NCBI GenBank assembly: GCA_963796325.1
Contig: CAWCLF010000004.1
Location: 92,592-156,591 of the forward strand
Length of the DNA: 64,000 nt
Reading direction: 5' to 3'
From: CAVYGN01 sp963796325
Lineage (GTDB): Bacteria; Spirochaetota; Brevinematia; Brevinematales; JAOACQ01
The translations under genes and the position numbers were made by a program. The notes beneath the pieces are model-generated. The model did no database searches, was not told the DNA's origin, and saw only the letters and a program-made list of their open reading frames with translations. Of the stretch, positions 8,696 to 17,049 are shown piece by piece. Numbering within the stretch: the stretch's first letter is position 1; each line of letters opens with the position of its first letter.

Positions 8696-10366
8696 ATGGT
8701 CAAGAGGCTGAAAAGATTTTTATTGTATTTGTCCGGGTTTTCATGGTCTTTTAGCGATAATCTTGAAATGGCTGAAAAATCCGTACTGATTAAATTGTCT
8801 TTTTTTATAAGCGTTCTATTATTGTTCGGATACGGCATTTATACGCTGTTATCAGGTAAAACGGTCCTTGGAATGGCCGATATTTCAGTCGGTCTTTTTT
8901 ACTGCATCCTCATCGCGATGTTTTTAATTAAAGGAAATTATAGATTATACACCCGCCTGGGCATTTATACGATGGAAGCATTACTCCTGTTCCTGATTGT
9001 AACTGGCGGTTTCGGTAATACAGGATACCTCTGGACATATACATTTCCTCTTTACGTCATATTTTTGCTGGGGCCGTTTGAAGGCACAGCGGCTGTAATT
9101 TTATTCCTTGTTTTTGTCGGCATCTTTTTTATAACAGGATTTCCGACTTATTACAAAGGTTATGAATTCAACGTCAAGATCAGGTTTATATCCTCGTTTT
9201 CATCAGTATATATCCTGGTTATATTTTTTGAAAGGCTGAGAATTTCGGCATTCAGGAAGGTTCTTGAAAAAAATGAACAGCTCAGGTATTCTGAAAGCCG
9301 CCTGAAGGACATAGCTTTTTCTTCCAGCGATATTATTTGGGAAACTGATAAAAAAAACCGCTATATTTATGCCGGGGGCAGGACACTGGACATTCTAGGG
9401 TACGAGAATTCCGAATTTCTGGGAAAGACGCCGTTCGATTTCTGCCCGGGGGAAGAAAACAAAAAACTGAAGGATTCATTCAATGAATCGGCCTGGAAAA
9501 GCTGTAAAGTGATAGAAATGACCCGTTTCGGCAGGCATAAGGACGGCCGCAGGGTCGATCTTCTTACAAGTATAATGAGGATCACTGATGATTCGGGAAG
9601 CCTGAAAGGCTACAGGGGCGTCGATAAGGACATAACTGAATGGAAGAAATCCGAGGAAGCTCTGAAAAAGTCTGAAAATAACCTGAGGCAGATTATAGAC
9701 TCCGCTCCGTTTGGAGCCTTTGTCATCGAATTGAGCAGGGACAGCAAGCTTATCATACAAAGCTGCAACCAGGCTGCCCGGTCGCTCCTTAACATAGATT
9801 TTAATTATGAAAAAAGGGAATTAGGGGAAATATTCCCGAAGATAAAAGGTGAAGATATCACCATCAGGGTGCATGATCTGATAATAAAACGAAAAAATCT
9901 TATTATTGACCGTTTCAATTATGATAAAGGGATGGAAAACCTGATCTTTGAATTCCGGGGGATAAGGCTGGGGAAAAACCGGGCCGTCTTATTTTTCTAC
10001 GACATTACTGAAAGGACCCTGCGTGAAGAAACTATAAAATACCAGGCTGAACATGACATACTCACAGGGCTCTCCAACCGGATCGTATTTATGAAGCATA
10101 TGCAGAACTCGTTCAATGCGGCCGGGTCGAAAAGCTATTTATTGGCAGTACTCTTCCTTGATCTTGACGAATTCAAACAGGTTAACGATACATACGGCCA
10201 TGCCGCGGGAGACGAGCTCTTGAGGGAGACTGCCCGAAGGCTTAAAGCGAGCCTTCGCGACAGCGATATTATCTGCCGTCTTGGCGGAGATGAATTTGCC
10301 ATCCTCCTTCCTTTTAATAAGAAGCAGGAAATCGATCAGGCTTATTGCTCAAAAAATCCTCATTGA
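8696..10366 (+). CDS. Membrane PAS-PAS-GGDEF protein, frameshifted inside GGDEF
   Basis: Probable diguanylate cyclase (two GTP to c-di-GMP). Residues about 25-185 hold five or six membrane segments. Two PAS domains follow (about 200-320, opening SDIIWETDKKNRYIYAGG, and about 330-440), then a GGDEF domain from about 445. The catalytic GGDEF is at 530-534, and the inhibitory-site RDSD lies exactly five residues before it. After LLPFNKKQEID the frame is lost and a TGA ends the product at residue 556. The remaining GGDEF half, including the ISTSIGISVYP region, continues in the +1 frame (next entry). A one-base insertion or two-base deletion near 10330-10350 explains this. As read the enzyme is broken; a sequencing or assembly error is equally possible. 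Confidence 0.85.
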   Translation: MVKRLKRFLLYLSGFSWSFSDNLEMAEKSVLIKLSFFISVLLLFGYGIYTLLSGKTVLGMADISVGLFYCILIAMFLIKGNYRLYTRLGIYTMEALLLFLIVTGGFGNTGYLWTYTFPLYVIFLLGPFEGTAAVILFLVFVGIFFITGFPTYYKGYEFNVKIRFISSFSSVYILVIFFERLRISAFRKVLEKNEQLRYSESRLKDIAFSSSDIIWETDKKNRYIYAGGRTLDILGYENSEFLGKTPFDFCPGEENKKLKDSFNESAWKSCKVIEMTRFGRHKDGRRVDLLTSIMRITDDSGSLKGYRGVDKDITEWKKSEEALKKSENNLRQIIDSAPFGAFVIELSRDSKLIIQSCNQAARSLLNIDFNYEKRELGEIFPKIKGEDITIRVHDLIIKRKNLIIDRFNYDKGMENLIFEFRGIRLGKNRAVLFFYDITERTLREETIKYQAEHDILTGLSNRIVFMKHMQNSFNAAGSKSYLLAVLFLDLDEFKQVNDTYGHAAGDELLRETARRLKASLRDSDIICRLGGDEFAILLPFNKKQEIDQAYCSKNPH

Positions 10367-10553
10367 AATCAATGAACCCTATGCTGTAAAAGATTTGAAT
10401 ATAGTCATAAGCACCAGCATCGGCATCAGCGTATATCCTGATGACGGGGCGGAGCCTGAAGAGCTGCTCAGCAAGTCCGATAAGGCGCTTTATACGGCTA
10501 AATCCCAGGGTAAAAACAGATTGTGTTTTTATTTAAGTGATAAAGGGAAATGA
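10320..10553 (+). pseudogene. Out-of-frame C-terminal half of the GGDEF domain
   Basis: In the frame one base ahead of the preceding gene the sequence reads LIAQKILIEINEPY, then VISTSIGISVYPDDGAEPEE and DKALYTAKSQGKNR. These are standard elements of the second half of a GGDEF domain. No ribosome site or plausible separate start exists, so this is the detached tail of the gene that starts at 8696. It converges with the aspartase-like gene, with 2 bp between stop codons. Confidence 0.85.
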
Positions 10554-10555
10554 AG

Positions 10556-11905
10556 TCAGTTTTTACAGGGGCCTGCGGAGTGGACCGGATCGAACAATTC
10601 ATCGATTTTATCTTTTTCCAGACCTGTAAATTCCAGGATTAATTTCTTGTATTGCGGGAAGCTTTCAATTTTATAACCCGAGAGGAAATTATACAATTCC
10701 TTAACCCTGTAATATCCAAGTTCAGGAACAAGCGCATTCAGCATGACGCTGGAACGTATAAGATTTTCTTCCATCCTTCCGGGATTGAATTTCATGAGTC
10801 TGAAGAATTTTTCGATAAGGGATGATGTCATAAAGAGCAGGCTTTCCCGGATTTCTATAAAAGAATCGGCAATAAAGGGAAGGTATGCGTTCAATTGGAG
10901 TTGCCCGTTCCTGGAATATTCCATTATTTTTTGAGCCTCATGGTGTACCGATACGGCAAGCCCCCTGCTGTATTCCAGTATTACCGGATTTGTCTTGGCC
11001 GCCATAATGGTAGATCCGTATTGCAGGTCCGGATGTGAAATTTCACCTGTCATCGAGGATGTATAAATAAGAAGGTCGCCGGTTATTTTAAAGATATTCT
11101 GTGAAAAAATACTGTAGCCGGAAGCGAGCTCCGACAATTTGTCATTATTGGCAATTTCATCCGTCAGGTTCTGGCTCCTTCCCAGGGGCAGGCCTGTTAT
11201 GTCGCGGAGGTATTTTTCGGCCAGGAATATATAACCGGCGGGGGCTGAAAAACAGGTGCCTATTGCAGTACCGCCGAGGGGAATGGTCCTGATCCTCTCC
11301 TTGAGCTTGTGAAGTCTCCACCTGTCCCGCTCTACAGCTCCGGCCCACGAAGCGAACACCTGGCCCATAGTAACCGGCAAAGCGTCCTGCATTTCCGTCC
11401 TTCCAGTAAGCACCAGCATGCCTTCTTCGTTTTCCTTTTTAACCAGGGTTTCCTGGAATCTTATTACCGCATCTTCGATTTCAGCAAGGTGCCTGTACAG
11501 CATCACGGTGACGGCAGTGGGGAAAGTGTCGTTGGTAGACTGGTACCTGTTAATATCGGTGATCGGATCGATTTTTGCTTTCGAATTTTCGACAAGCCCT
11601 GCAAGTTCTGAAGCGCGGCCGGCAATGACTTCATTGATGTTCATATTGATGCTTGTTCCGGCCCCTCCCTGCCTGAGCGGCAGTGGAAATTGAGAATCGA
11701 GCTTTCCGGATATCACTTCGTCTATCGCCCCGATAATGCAGTTGAAGATTTCTTTATCGAAAGGTTTATTAAATTCCTGAATAGCAAGGATGCAGCTTTT
11801 TTTGACTTCGCCGTAAGCCCTGATAAGGTCGGAAGGCAGACTGCCCCGGCCGAAATTCCGCATGGCCTTGGCTGTTTCGCTGCCGTAATAAATTCTGCGC
11901 GGCAT
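10556..11905 (-). CDS. Aspartase/fumarase-superfamily lyase in a hydrogenase-maturation operon
   Basis: The 449-residue protein belongs to the aspartase/fumarase superfamily, which removes ammonia or water from aspartate-like substrates to give fumarate. Seen: GGAGTSINMNINEVIAGRA (about 80-98), GRTEMQDALPVTMGQ (about 168-182) and the signature loop GSTIMAAKTNP (297-307). The loop normally reads GSSxMPxKxNP, so the Pro is replaced by Ala; its catalytic Ser is kept. GTSxN and the TEMQDA wording favour aspartate ammonia-lyase over fumarase. The ATG follows the hydE stop with no gap, so the two are translationally linked. Aspartase-like genes are known neighbours of hydEFG in other anaerobes; supplying ammonia for the dithiomethylamine bridge of the H-cluster is an attractive inference, not shown here. 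Confidence 0.82.
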   Translation of the reverse strand: MPRRIYYGSETAKAMRNFGRGSLPSDLIRAYGEVKKSCILAIQEFNKPFDKEIFNCIIGAIDEVISGKLDSQFPLPLRQGGAGTSINMNINEVIAGRASELAGLVENSKAKIDPITDINRYQSTNDTFPTAVTVMLYRHLAEIEDAVIRFQETLVKKENEEGMLVLTGRTEMQDALPVTMGQVFASWAGAVERDRWRLHKLKERIRTIPLGGTAIGTCFSAPAGYIFLAEKYLRDITGLPLGRSQNLTDEIANNDKLSELASGYSIFSQNIFKITGDLLIYTSSMTGEISHPDLQYGSTIMAAKTNPVILEYSRGLAVSVHHEAQKIMEYSRNGQLQLNAYLPFIADSFIEIRESLLFMTSSLIEKFFRLMKFNPGRMEENLIRSSVMLNALVPELGYYRVKELYNFLSGYKIESFPQYKKLILEFTGLEKDKIDELFDPVHSAGPCKN

Positions 11906-12913
11906 TTATGCCCCCTTCAGCCGTCTTAAGGCATCGCCCCGATTCATATCGATAGACTTGCCCCTTGAACGGGCGCGGATTTCAAGGCATGATATGCAGT
12001 CGATGCCGTCTTCATCGAGGCAGATCTTCCCGGGATAAAGAAGATAATTTTTCCTGTATTTTAAGGGCGTAATATTAGGCATAAGTACATTGGCTCCTGA
12101 AGAAAGGATCTTTTCACGGCCTTCCGGATCGATGCTTCCGGCCGCGGTCGTAGCTACGATATGGGCGCGCGGAAGTAGAAGCCTGACAAGCGCAACGGCG
12201 CGGACAGTGAGGCGGATATCGGGGCGGGTTACTCCGCATAGGGGCGTATCGGGATGAGGTATAAAGGGGCCTATTCCCGCCATATCGAGCTCGAGAGCCC
12301 GGCAGACGAGGGCGTTCCTGATCCTTGTATCTTCGGTTTCTCCCGGCAATCCGGTCATGTATCCGGAACCTACTTCATAATCAAGATCTTTAAGGTCGTA
12401 CAGGGCCCTGAGCCTTGATTCGAGCGGCGAACCTGACCGGAGATACGAGTAGAGTCCGGCATCGGACGTTTCGAAACGGAGAAGATAACGGTCGGCCCCG
12501 GCCTTCCTTAACGCCAGGTAGTCTTCCCTTTTCATGACGCCGCAGGAAAGCGTCAATGCCGCCGTTCCCTCGGTCCCGTTTTTTATCTTTTCAATCAGCC
12601 CGGTTATCTCTTTTACGGGTGCGCTATCCTCTCCGCTCTGAAGTACAAAGGTTTTTATACCGGCTTTATAACCGCGTTTTACAGCCTGCAGCACCTCATC
12701 GTCGTGAAGCCTGTAGCGGCGGACTTTCCGGTTGCCGGCCCTGATTCCGCAATACAGGCAGTTACAGCCGCAGTGATTGGAGAACTCGATAAGTCCGCGG
12801 AGGTAAACGCTGTCGCCGTGATTTTCGCGTGTAACGGCATCCGCCGTTTTTGAGAGTTCGGAAGTATCGGAATTTTTGTAGAATTCGATTATCTCTACTA
12901 TGCGATTATACAT
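11906..12913 (-). CDS. hydE: [FeFe]-hydrogenase maturase HydE
   Basis: HydE is a radical-SAM enzyme that converts the HydG-made Fe(CO)2CN-cysteine synthon on the way to the H-cluster of [FeFe] hydrogenase. The radical-SAM motif is CGCNCLYC (C48, C52, C55 from the chosen start). Near the C-terminus CLDEDGIDCISC gives the CX7CX2C pattern of the accessory second cluster found in some HydE proteins. The ATG at 12913 (MYNRIVEI) is chosen over one 60 bases upstream because the latter lies inside hydG and AAGG precedes 12913 by a normal distance. At 335 residues it has normal length. It lies between hydG and the aspartase-like gene in one operon. Confidence 0.92.
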   Translation of the reverse strand: MYNRIVEIIEFYKNSDTSELSKTADAVTRENHGDSVYLRGLIEFSNHCGCNCLYCGIRAGNRKVRRYRLHDDEVLQAVKRGYKAGIKTFVLQSGEDSAPVKEITGLIEKIKNGTEGTAALTLSCGVMKREDYLALRKAGADRYLLRFETSDAGLYSYLRSGSPLESRLRALYDLKDLDYEVGSGYMTGLPGETEDTRIRNALVCRALELDMAGIGPFIPHPDTPLCGVTRPDIRLTVRAVALVRLLLPRAHIVATTAAGSIDPEGREKILSSGANVLMPNITPLKYRKNYLLYPGKICLDEDGIDCISCLEIRARSRGKSIDMNRGDALRRLKGA

Positions 12914-12923
12914 TTTAAGCGCC

Positions 12924-14330
12924 TTAAAAATATATATCCCTGCCGCCTTTGCCGATCTTTTCGAGGACATCATCCATGCGTTCGCGAGCGAGGGGCTTTT
13001 CTATGCCTGATTTTATTTTTTCGATCAGCTTCAGCCCCTTTTCCCTGGTTTCCGGTTTAGCGTAATCGCACAGGTATTCCTTGAAGGTAAAAACGGCGTT
13101 AGGCAGGCAGAACTCTTTGATCAGGCCGGGCTTGGCCAGGTCCATAAAATCATGTCCCACTCTTCCCTTCCTGTAACAGCCGGTGCAGAACGAAGGGATA
13201 TATTCTTCATCGATAAGGTCGGAAACCACTTCATCGAGAGACCTGTGGTCGCCGAGCGAAAACTGGCTGCCCGAATCCGACCGGCCTCCGTCCGAGTAGG
13301 CCCCCGGGTTAGTCCTGGACCCGGCCGAGATCTGACTGATTCCGTAGTGGAAAAGCTCTTTCCTGAGGTTCTCGCTTTCGCGAGTCGAAAGTATGATGCC
13401 TGTGTATGGAAGAGAGATCCTGATAACGGCGACAAGCTTTTTAAAATCGGAATCGCTCACGGCATAAGGGGCGCTGTTCGACAGGGGAGCGCCTTCCGCC
13501 GGTTCGATACGCGGCACGCTGACGGTATGAGGGCCGCAGCCCTGCGTTTTTTCCAGGTGGCCTGCGTGCTCGATCAGGGACAGGACCTCGAAACGGTAAT
13601 CGGCCAGGCCGAAAAGCGCGCCGATCCCGACGTCGTCTATGCCGCCTTCCATGGCCCGGTCCATAACGGAAAGCCTCCACTCATAATCGGCTTTCCTGCC
13701 GGAAGGATGGTATTTTTTATAGAGGACCTCGTCGTAAGTTTCCTGGAAGCAGACGTATGTGCCGATTTTTTCGGCCTTGAGCCTTCTGAACCCGTCTTTA
13801 TCCTGGGGTGCGATTTCTATATTGACCCTTCTCACGTAAGATTCGCCCGCGCGGGCCTCGTAGGCCGTTCTGATCGCCTCAATGAAATTTTCCAGGGAAA
13901 GGTCGTCGGTTTCCCCGCAGAGCATGAGCAGCCTTTTATGCCCCAGCATGAGTAGCGATTTCACTTCTTCATTTATTTCCCGCTGTGTAAGGTTGACCCT
14001 TTTTATGGAAGTGTTGTCCTTCCGGAAAGCGCAGTAAAGGCAGTTATTCGAGCAGACGTTGCCGATGTACAGCGGAGCGAAGAGAACCAGGCGGTTGCCG
14101 TAAATCTCCTGCTTGACCGAATTGGCGGTTCTGAAGAGCTTGTCAAGGTCGGGGCCGCTATGTATCTGCAGAAGTGCCGCAGCGTCTTTGAGATCGAGCC
14201 CTTTCATTTTTAATGCTTTATTTAAAATGCCGTCAATGCGGCCGGCTCCGGGTTTTGAGTCGAGGGCCAGTCCGTACAGATAGTCCCGGTCAATGAAATT
14301 CTTCCAACTTGCCGCCGTTTTTATGGTCAT
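12924..14330 (-). CDS. hydG: [FeFe]-hydrogenase maturase HydG
   Basis: HydG is a tyrosine lyase that makes the CO and CN ligands of the H-cluster from L-tyrosine. Its 468 residues match the family. The radical-SAM cluster motif CSNNCLYC is at C93/C97/C100. The C-terminal auxiliary cluster motif CX2CX22C, diagnostic of HydG against ThiH, is intact at C382, C385 and C408. A GGGAGG ribosome site precedes the ATG, which lies 41 bases inside the upstream regulator-like gene. GC content of the hydG/hydE stretch looks somewhat higher than that of the ribosomal genes, which might reflect transfer, but this was not measured. Confidence 0.95.
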   Translation of the reverse strand: MTIKTAASWKNFIDRDYLYGLALDSKPGAGRIDGILNKALKMKGLDLKDAAALLQIHSGPDLDKLFRTANSVKQEIYGNRLVLFAPLYIGNVCSNNCLYCAFRKDNTSIKRVNLTQREINEEVKSLLMLGHKRLLMLCGETDDLSLENFIEAIRTAYEARAGESYVRRVNIEIAPQDKDGFRRLKAEKIGTYVCFQETYDEVLYKKYHPSGRKADYEWRLSVMDRAMEGGIDDVGIGALFGLADYRFEVLSLIEHAGHLEKTQGCGPHTVSVPRIEPAEGAPLSNSAPYAVSDSDFKKLVAVIRISLPYTGIILSTRESENLRKELFHYGISQISAGSRTNPGAYSDGGRSDSGSQFSLGDHRSLDEVVSDLIDEEYIPSFCTGCYRKGRVGHDFMDLAKPGLIKEFCLPNAVFTFKEYLCDYAKPETREKGLKLIEKIKSGIEKPLARERMDDVLEKIGKGGRDIYF

Positions 14331-14586
14331 TGTCTTCCTCCCTGTATCCGGTCAAAACCGATTTGACCTGGATGCCTTCCAATTTGCCGATTTTGCCGGT
14401 CAGGGAGCCTATCCGGTCCGTATCGCCTTCCACGATGAGGGATATGATGTTTATCCCTTTATCGCGCAGGGGCAGACCCATTCTTCCGATTATGATCTCT
14501 CCATGATTCGATAGTATCGAGTTGAGTTTCTGGACGTTGTTTCGCTTATGCAGAAGTATAGCCACGACGCCTATTCTCTTCTCCAT
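14290..14586 (-). CDS. TM1266-type [FeFe]-hydrogenase system putative regulator
   Basis: A 98-residue ACT/NikR-like ferredoxin-fold protein: MEKRIGVVAILL, then ILSNHGEIIIGRMGLPLRD and INIISLIVEGDTDRIGSLTG. This is the small family (TM1266) that sits with hydrogenase-maturation genes and is usually called an iron-only hydrogenase system regulator, although its mechanism is not settled. It is the first gene of the hyd operon and has a GAGGAG ribosome site. Its last 41 bases overlap hydG. The 14 or so C-terminal residues (NDHKNGGKLEEFH) are poorly conserved tail. Confidence 0.85.
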   Translation of the reverse strand: MEKRIGVVAILLHKRNNVQKLNSILSNHGEIIIGRMGLPLRDKGINIISLIVEGDTDRIGSLTGKIGKLEGIQVKSVLTGYREEDNDHKNGGKLEEFH

Positions 14587-14688
14587 CAGATCTCTCCTCA
14601 GGGTCGGACAAGACTAATAAGGCTCCTTGAAACAGTCAGAACCGTTTCGCAGATGCATGACATTGTAAATGATTTGATTAAAAATATC

Positions 14689-14727
14689 AAAAAAAAGGGC
14701 GGAAGAGCAGCTCCGGCTCCTCCGCCC
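14689..14727 (-). terminator. Rho-independent terminator of the lipoprotein gene
   Basis: Arms at 14716-14727 and 14697-14708 form a 12-bp GC-rich stem (GGGCGGAGGAGC type, one mismatch) with a 7-nt loop. On the minus strand it is followed by eight T (14696-14689). It lies between the lipoprotein gene and the hyd operon, so the two are separate units. Confidence 0.85.
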
Positions 14728-14757
14728 GGTTAGAATCTATTTGATTAAGCTGAACTG

Positions 14758-15339
14758 TCAGTGCACGTTTTTGTCAAGTATAAAGTTGGTGGAATTGCTC
14801 AAACTCGAACCAGGGCCTTTAAAGTCCAGCTTAACTGTGTAAGTTTGGTTGGAAATAATCTCTGTGTATCCGCCGTTGGAATTTTTAACGATATTTTGCG
14901 CCCCATTTTTTGCGGCCTGCATATTTTCTGCGAAACTTTGAGCGGAGTTGTATTTATATATATATACATTGGCCCAATCAAGCCAGACATGGAAATACAG
15001 ATCGGCTCCGGCCGCTCCGTCCTTGCCGTTTACGAACAGTCCGCCCGGCTGGCCTTTCTCGCCTGCATTGACGCTTATAGTCAGATCAAAATACCATGTG
15101 CCATACCCGTAAGAAGAGCTGTACAACTCATATTCCCAGGTATAATCCCCGCCGGACATCTGGTAATAGGTATCGGAGCTCCAACTTGTAGGGAAACCCG
15201 GAAAACTGTAAGCGACTAATCCATAATACCAGTCGACCGCCGCGTACGATGTACCGTCAGGACCATCCTTGCCATTGCTCCCGCAGGAACTTAAGCCCAT
15301 CAGCACAAGCAGAGCAGCAATAACCCCTAGATATCTCAT
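14758..15339 (-). CDS. Small lipoprotein with collagen-like Gly-X-Y runs, unknown function
   Basis: The 193-residue product begins MRYLGVIAALLVLMGLSSC. This is a lipoprotein signal with lipobox LSSC and acylated Cys19, so it is predicted to be membrane anchored outside the cytoplasm. The mature part has short Gly-X-Y stretches (GKDGPDGTS near residue 23; GEKGQPGG and GKDGAAGAD around residues 93-112) in an otherwise aromatic, beta-rich, Ser/Tyr-rich protein. No family was recognised. It is a single-gene unit: good promoter, a GAGGAGG ribosome site, and its own terminator. A surface or periplasmic role is the only inference I would make. Confidence 0.8.
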   Translation of the reverse strand: MRYLGVIAALLVLMGLSSCGSNGKDGPDGTSYAAVDWYYGLVAYSFPGFPTSWSSDTYYQMSGGDYTWEYELYSSSYGYGTWYFDLTISVNAGEKGQPGGLFVNGKDGAAGADLYFHVWLDWANVYIYKYNSAQSFAENMQAAKNGAQNIVKNSNGGYTEIISNQTYTVKLDFKGPGSSLSNSTNFILDKNVH

Positions 15340-15424
15340 AAGATCCTCCTCTATATTTAAAAAAATGCATAATGAATCCAGAGGGTAACCTGCATTACCG
15401 GAAATTATTAATAACTGAAAAAGT

Positions 15425-15453
15425 ATTATATCATAAAATTTTTACATATTCAA
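15425..15453 (-). promoter_or_regulatory. Promoter of the lipoprotein gene
   Basis: On the minus strand TTGAAT (15453-15448) and TATAAT (15430-15425) are 17 bp apart. The leader to the start codon is about 80 nt. The heptamer-repeat array begins 8 bp upstream of the -35 box. Confidence 0.65.
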
Positions 15454-15460
15454 GAGAAAT

Positions 15461-15558
15461 CAGTCGAGAGTCGAGAGTCGAGAGTCGACAGTCATGAGTG
15501 ACGAGTAGCGAGTAATGAGTTGTTAATTACTCGTTACTCGCTACTCGCAACTTGTCAC
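15461..15558. repeat. Heptamer-repeat array 3 with an 18-bp hairpin
   Basis: The left part is tandem GAGAGTC/GTCGACA units. The right part is an inverted repeat of GAGTAGC/GAGTAAT units, 15503-15520 against 15529-15546, with 17 of 18 bases pairing. It lies between the divergent promoters of the lipoprotein gene and aroA. Confidence 0.8.
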
Positions 15559-15563
15559 TATAT

Positions 15564-15592
15564 TTGCTAAAGAGGACGCAGTTCATTATAAT
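15564..15592 (+). promoter_or_regulatory. Promoter of aroA
   Basis: TTGCTA (15564-15569) and TATAAT (15587-15592) are separated by 17 bp, 27 bp before the aroA GTG. Confidence 0.55.
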
Positions 15593-15619
15593 TTATGACA
15601 TTTAATAAGGGGATATTGA

Positions 15620-16912
15620 GTGAGCGGCAATTATATCGTTCGTTCATACACCGGCGGACCTTTGAAAACCGGACTGCGCCTGCCGGGTTCGAAAAGCATA
15701 ACAAACCGGGCTCTATTATTGTCCGCCATGGCCTGCGGCAGGACGGCGCTTTCGAATTTTCTTATTTCCGATGATACCGAATATATGACCCGGGCCCTGC
15801 AGAAAGCCGGGGTTTCAATCGATAAGGATGAAGCGGATGGCTGCGTTGTGGGAGGAGGCGGACTCCCGGAAGGGCCTCTCGAATTATACCTGGGAAATGC
15901 CGGAACGGCGGTGCGCTTTTTAACTTCTTATTTCGCCCTCGGGAACGGGGAATTTCTCCTTGACGGCGATGCAAGGATGAGGCTTCGCCCCATAGGAGAC
16001 CTTCTCGAAGCCCTTGGCGAACTGGGATGCAGCATCGAATCGGAATTCGGGAACGGGTGCCCTCCTGTCAGGATACATGCCTCCGGGATTCCTGGCGGGG
16101 CCTGTACGGTAGCCGGGAAAAATTCCAGCCAGTATATATCCTCTCTTCTTATGGCCGGTCCTCTTTCAAAGAAGGGGCTTAAGCTAATAACGTCCGGTCC
16201 CGTGGCTTCGGGGCCTTATGTGGATATGACGCTCAGGATGATGGAAAAATTCGGAATAATTGCCGGCAGGAAGGGGTTCGAGGAATTCACCGTGGGGAAG
16301 GGTACCTATAAAAGTCCCGGGAAATACTATATAGAGCCGGACGCCTCCAGCGCTTCATATTTCCTGGCGGCGGCGGCAGTCCTGGGAGGCGAAATGACGA
16401 TAAAGGGCCTCGGTTCGGACTCGATCCAGGGAGATTCGAAGTTTGCGCTTGTCCTGGAAAAAATGGGGTGTGAAATCGAATACCTGCCGGACAGCATCAG
16501 GCTCCGTTCTTCGGGGTCCCTGAAAGGCGTCAGCATCGATATGAACGACATTCCCGATATGGTGCCGACCCTTGCGGTAGCGGCTCTCTTTGCCGAAGGT
16601 CCGACCCGGATATATAATGCGGCGAACCTGAGGATAAAGGAAAGCGACAGGATCGGAGCGCTTTCGGCAGAATTGAAAAAAATCGGCGCTTTAATTAATG
16701 AAAATGAAGACGGCCTTGAAATATTTCCTCAGAAAAGCTATAATAAGACGCTTATTGAAACGTACAACGACCACAGGATAGCGATGTCGTTTTCAATAGC
16801 CGGGCTTAAAATTGACGGACTTGAAATCGCGAATCCCGCCTGCGTATCGAAGACATTTCCCGGTTATTTCGATTATTTTGAGAAGATTTTTGAAATTCCG
16901 CACAAATTTTGA
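15620..16912 (+). CDS. aroA: 3-phosphoshikimate 1-carboxyvinyltransferase (EPSP synthase)
   Basis: This enzyme of the shikimate pathway joins phosphoenolpyruvate to shikimate-3-phosphate. The 430-residue length is typical. Seen in order: LPGSKSITNRALLLSA (about 22-37), GNAGTAVRFLTSY (about 93-105), the RMRLRPIGDL segment, NSSQYISSLLMAGPL, and NDIPDMVPTLAVAALFAEG with the catalytic Asp region near 316, then KESDRI. The start is GTG with AAGGGG upstream. No other aromatic genes are nearby, so here it is an isolated shikimate gene. Its stop codon overlaps the -35 box of the downstream tRNA-rpmG promoter. Confidence 0.96.
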   Translation: MSGNYIVRSYTGGPLKTGLRLPGSKSITNRALLLSAMACGRTALSNFLISDDTEYMTRALQKAGVSIDKDEADGCVVGGGGLPEGPLELYLGNAGTAVRFLTSYFALGNGEFLLDGDARMRLRPIGDLLEALGELGCSIESEFGNGCPPVRIHASGIPGGACTVAGKNSSQYISSLLMAGPLSKKGLKLITSGPVASGPYVDMTLRMMEKFGIIAGRKGFEEFTVGKGTYKSPGKYYIEPDASSASYFLAAAAVLGGEMTIKGLGSDSIQGDSKFALVLEKMGCEIEYLPDSIRLRSSGSLKGVSIDMNDIPDMVPTLAVAALFAEGPTRIYNAANLRIKESDRIGALSAELKKIGALINENEDGLEIFPQKSYNKTLIETYNDHRIAMSFSIAGLKIDGLEIANPACVSKTFPGYFDYFEKIFEIPHKF

Positions 16913-16938
16913 CTTTTTTTAGCTGTCGGGTATATAAT
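16909..16938 (+). promoter_or_regulatory. Promoter for tRNA-Thr / rpmG / secE / nusG unit
   Basis: TTGACT (16909-16914), overlapping the aroA stop codon, and TATAAT (16933-16938) are 18 bp apart. The tRNA-Thr gene begins 14 bp downstream. Confidence 0.7.
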
Positions 16939-16952
16939 ATAAAGTGCTACGC

Positions 16953-17025
16953 GCCCATATAGCTCAGCTGGTAGAGCACCTCCATGGTAAGGAGGGGGTC
17001 GGCGGTTCAATCCCGCCTGTGGGCT
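16953..17025 (+). tRNA. tRNA-Thr (anticodon GGT)
   Basis: A 73-nt cloverleaf: acceptor GCCCATA with TGTGGGC; D arm GCTC/GAGC; anticodon stem CCTCC/GGAGG around the loop ATGGTAA, giving anticodon GGT; 5-nt variable loop; T arm GGCGG/CCGCC with loop TTCAATC; discriminator T. CCA is not encoded. It reads ACC and ACT codons. Confidence 0.96.
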
Positions 17026-17049
17026 AATGAAAATAATACGGGGTGCAAT

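Noticed and set aside
10281..10553. Separate 90-residue gene after the GGDEF protein
   Set aside because: Its first residues overlap the GGDEF codons in another frame, there is no ribosome site, and the rest is plainly the second half of that GGDEF domain.
13152..13955. 267-codon plus-strand frame opposite hydG
   Set aside because: hydG on the other strand has both cluster motifs intact and normal length; the long antisense frame is a result of GC-rich codon use.
14548..14733. Plus-strand 61-codon frame ending in a Pro/Ala-rich tail
   Set aside because: It overlaps the start of the TM1266-like gene and its last third is the stem and A-run of a minus-strand terminator; the tail is a by-product of that hairpin.
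15461..15558. CRISPR array among the heptamer repeats
   Set aside because: Units are 7 nt and degenerate, with no 20-40-nt repeats or unique spacers, and no cas gene is present.
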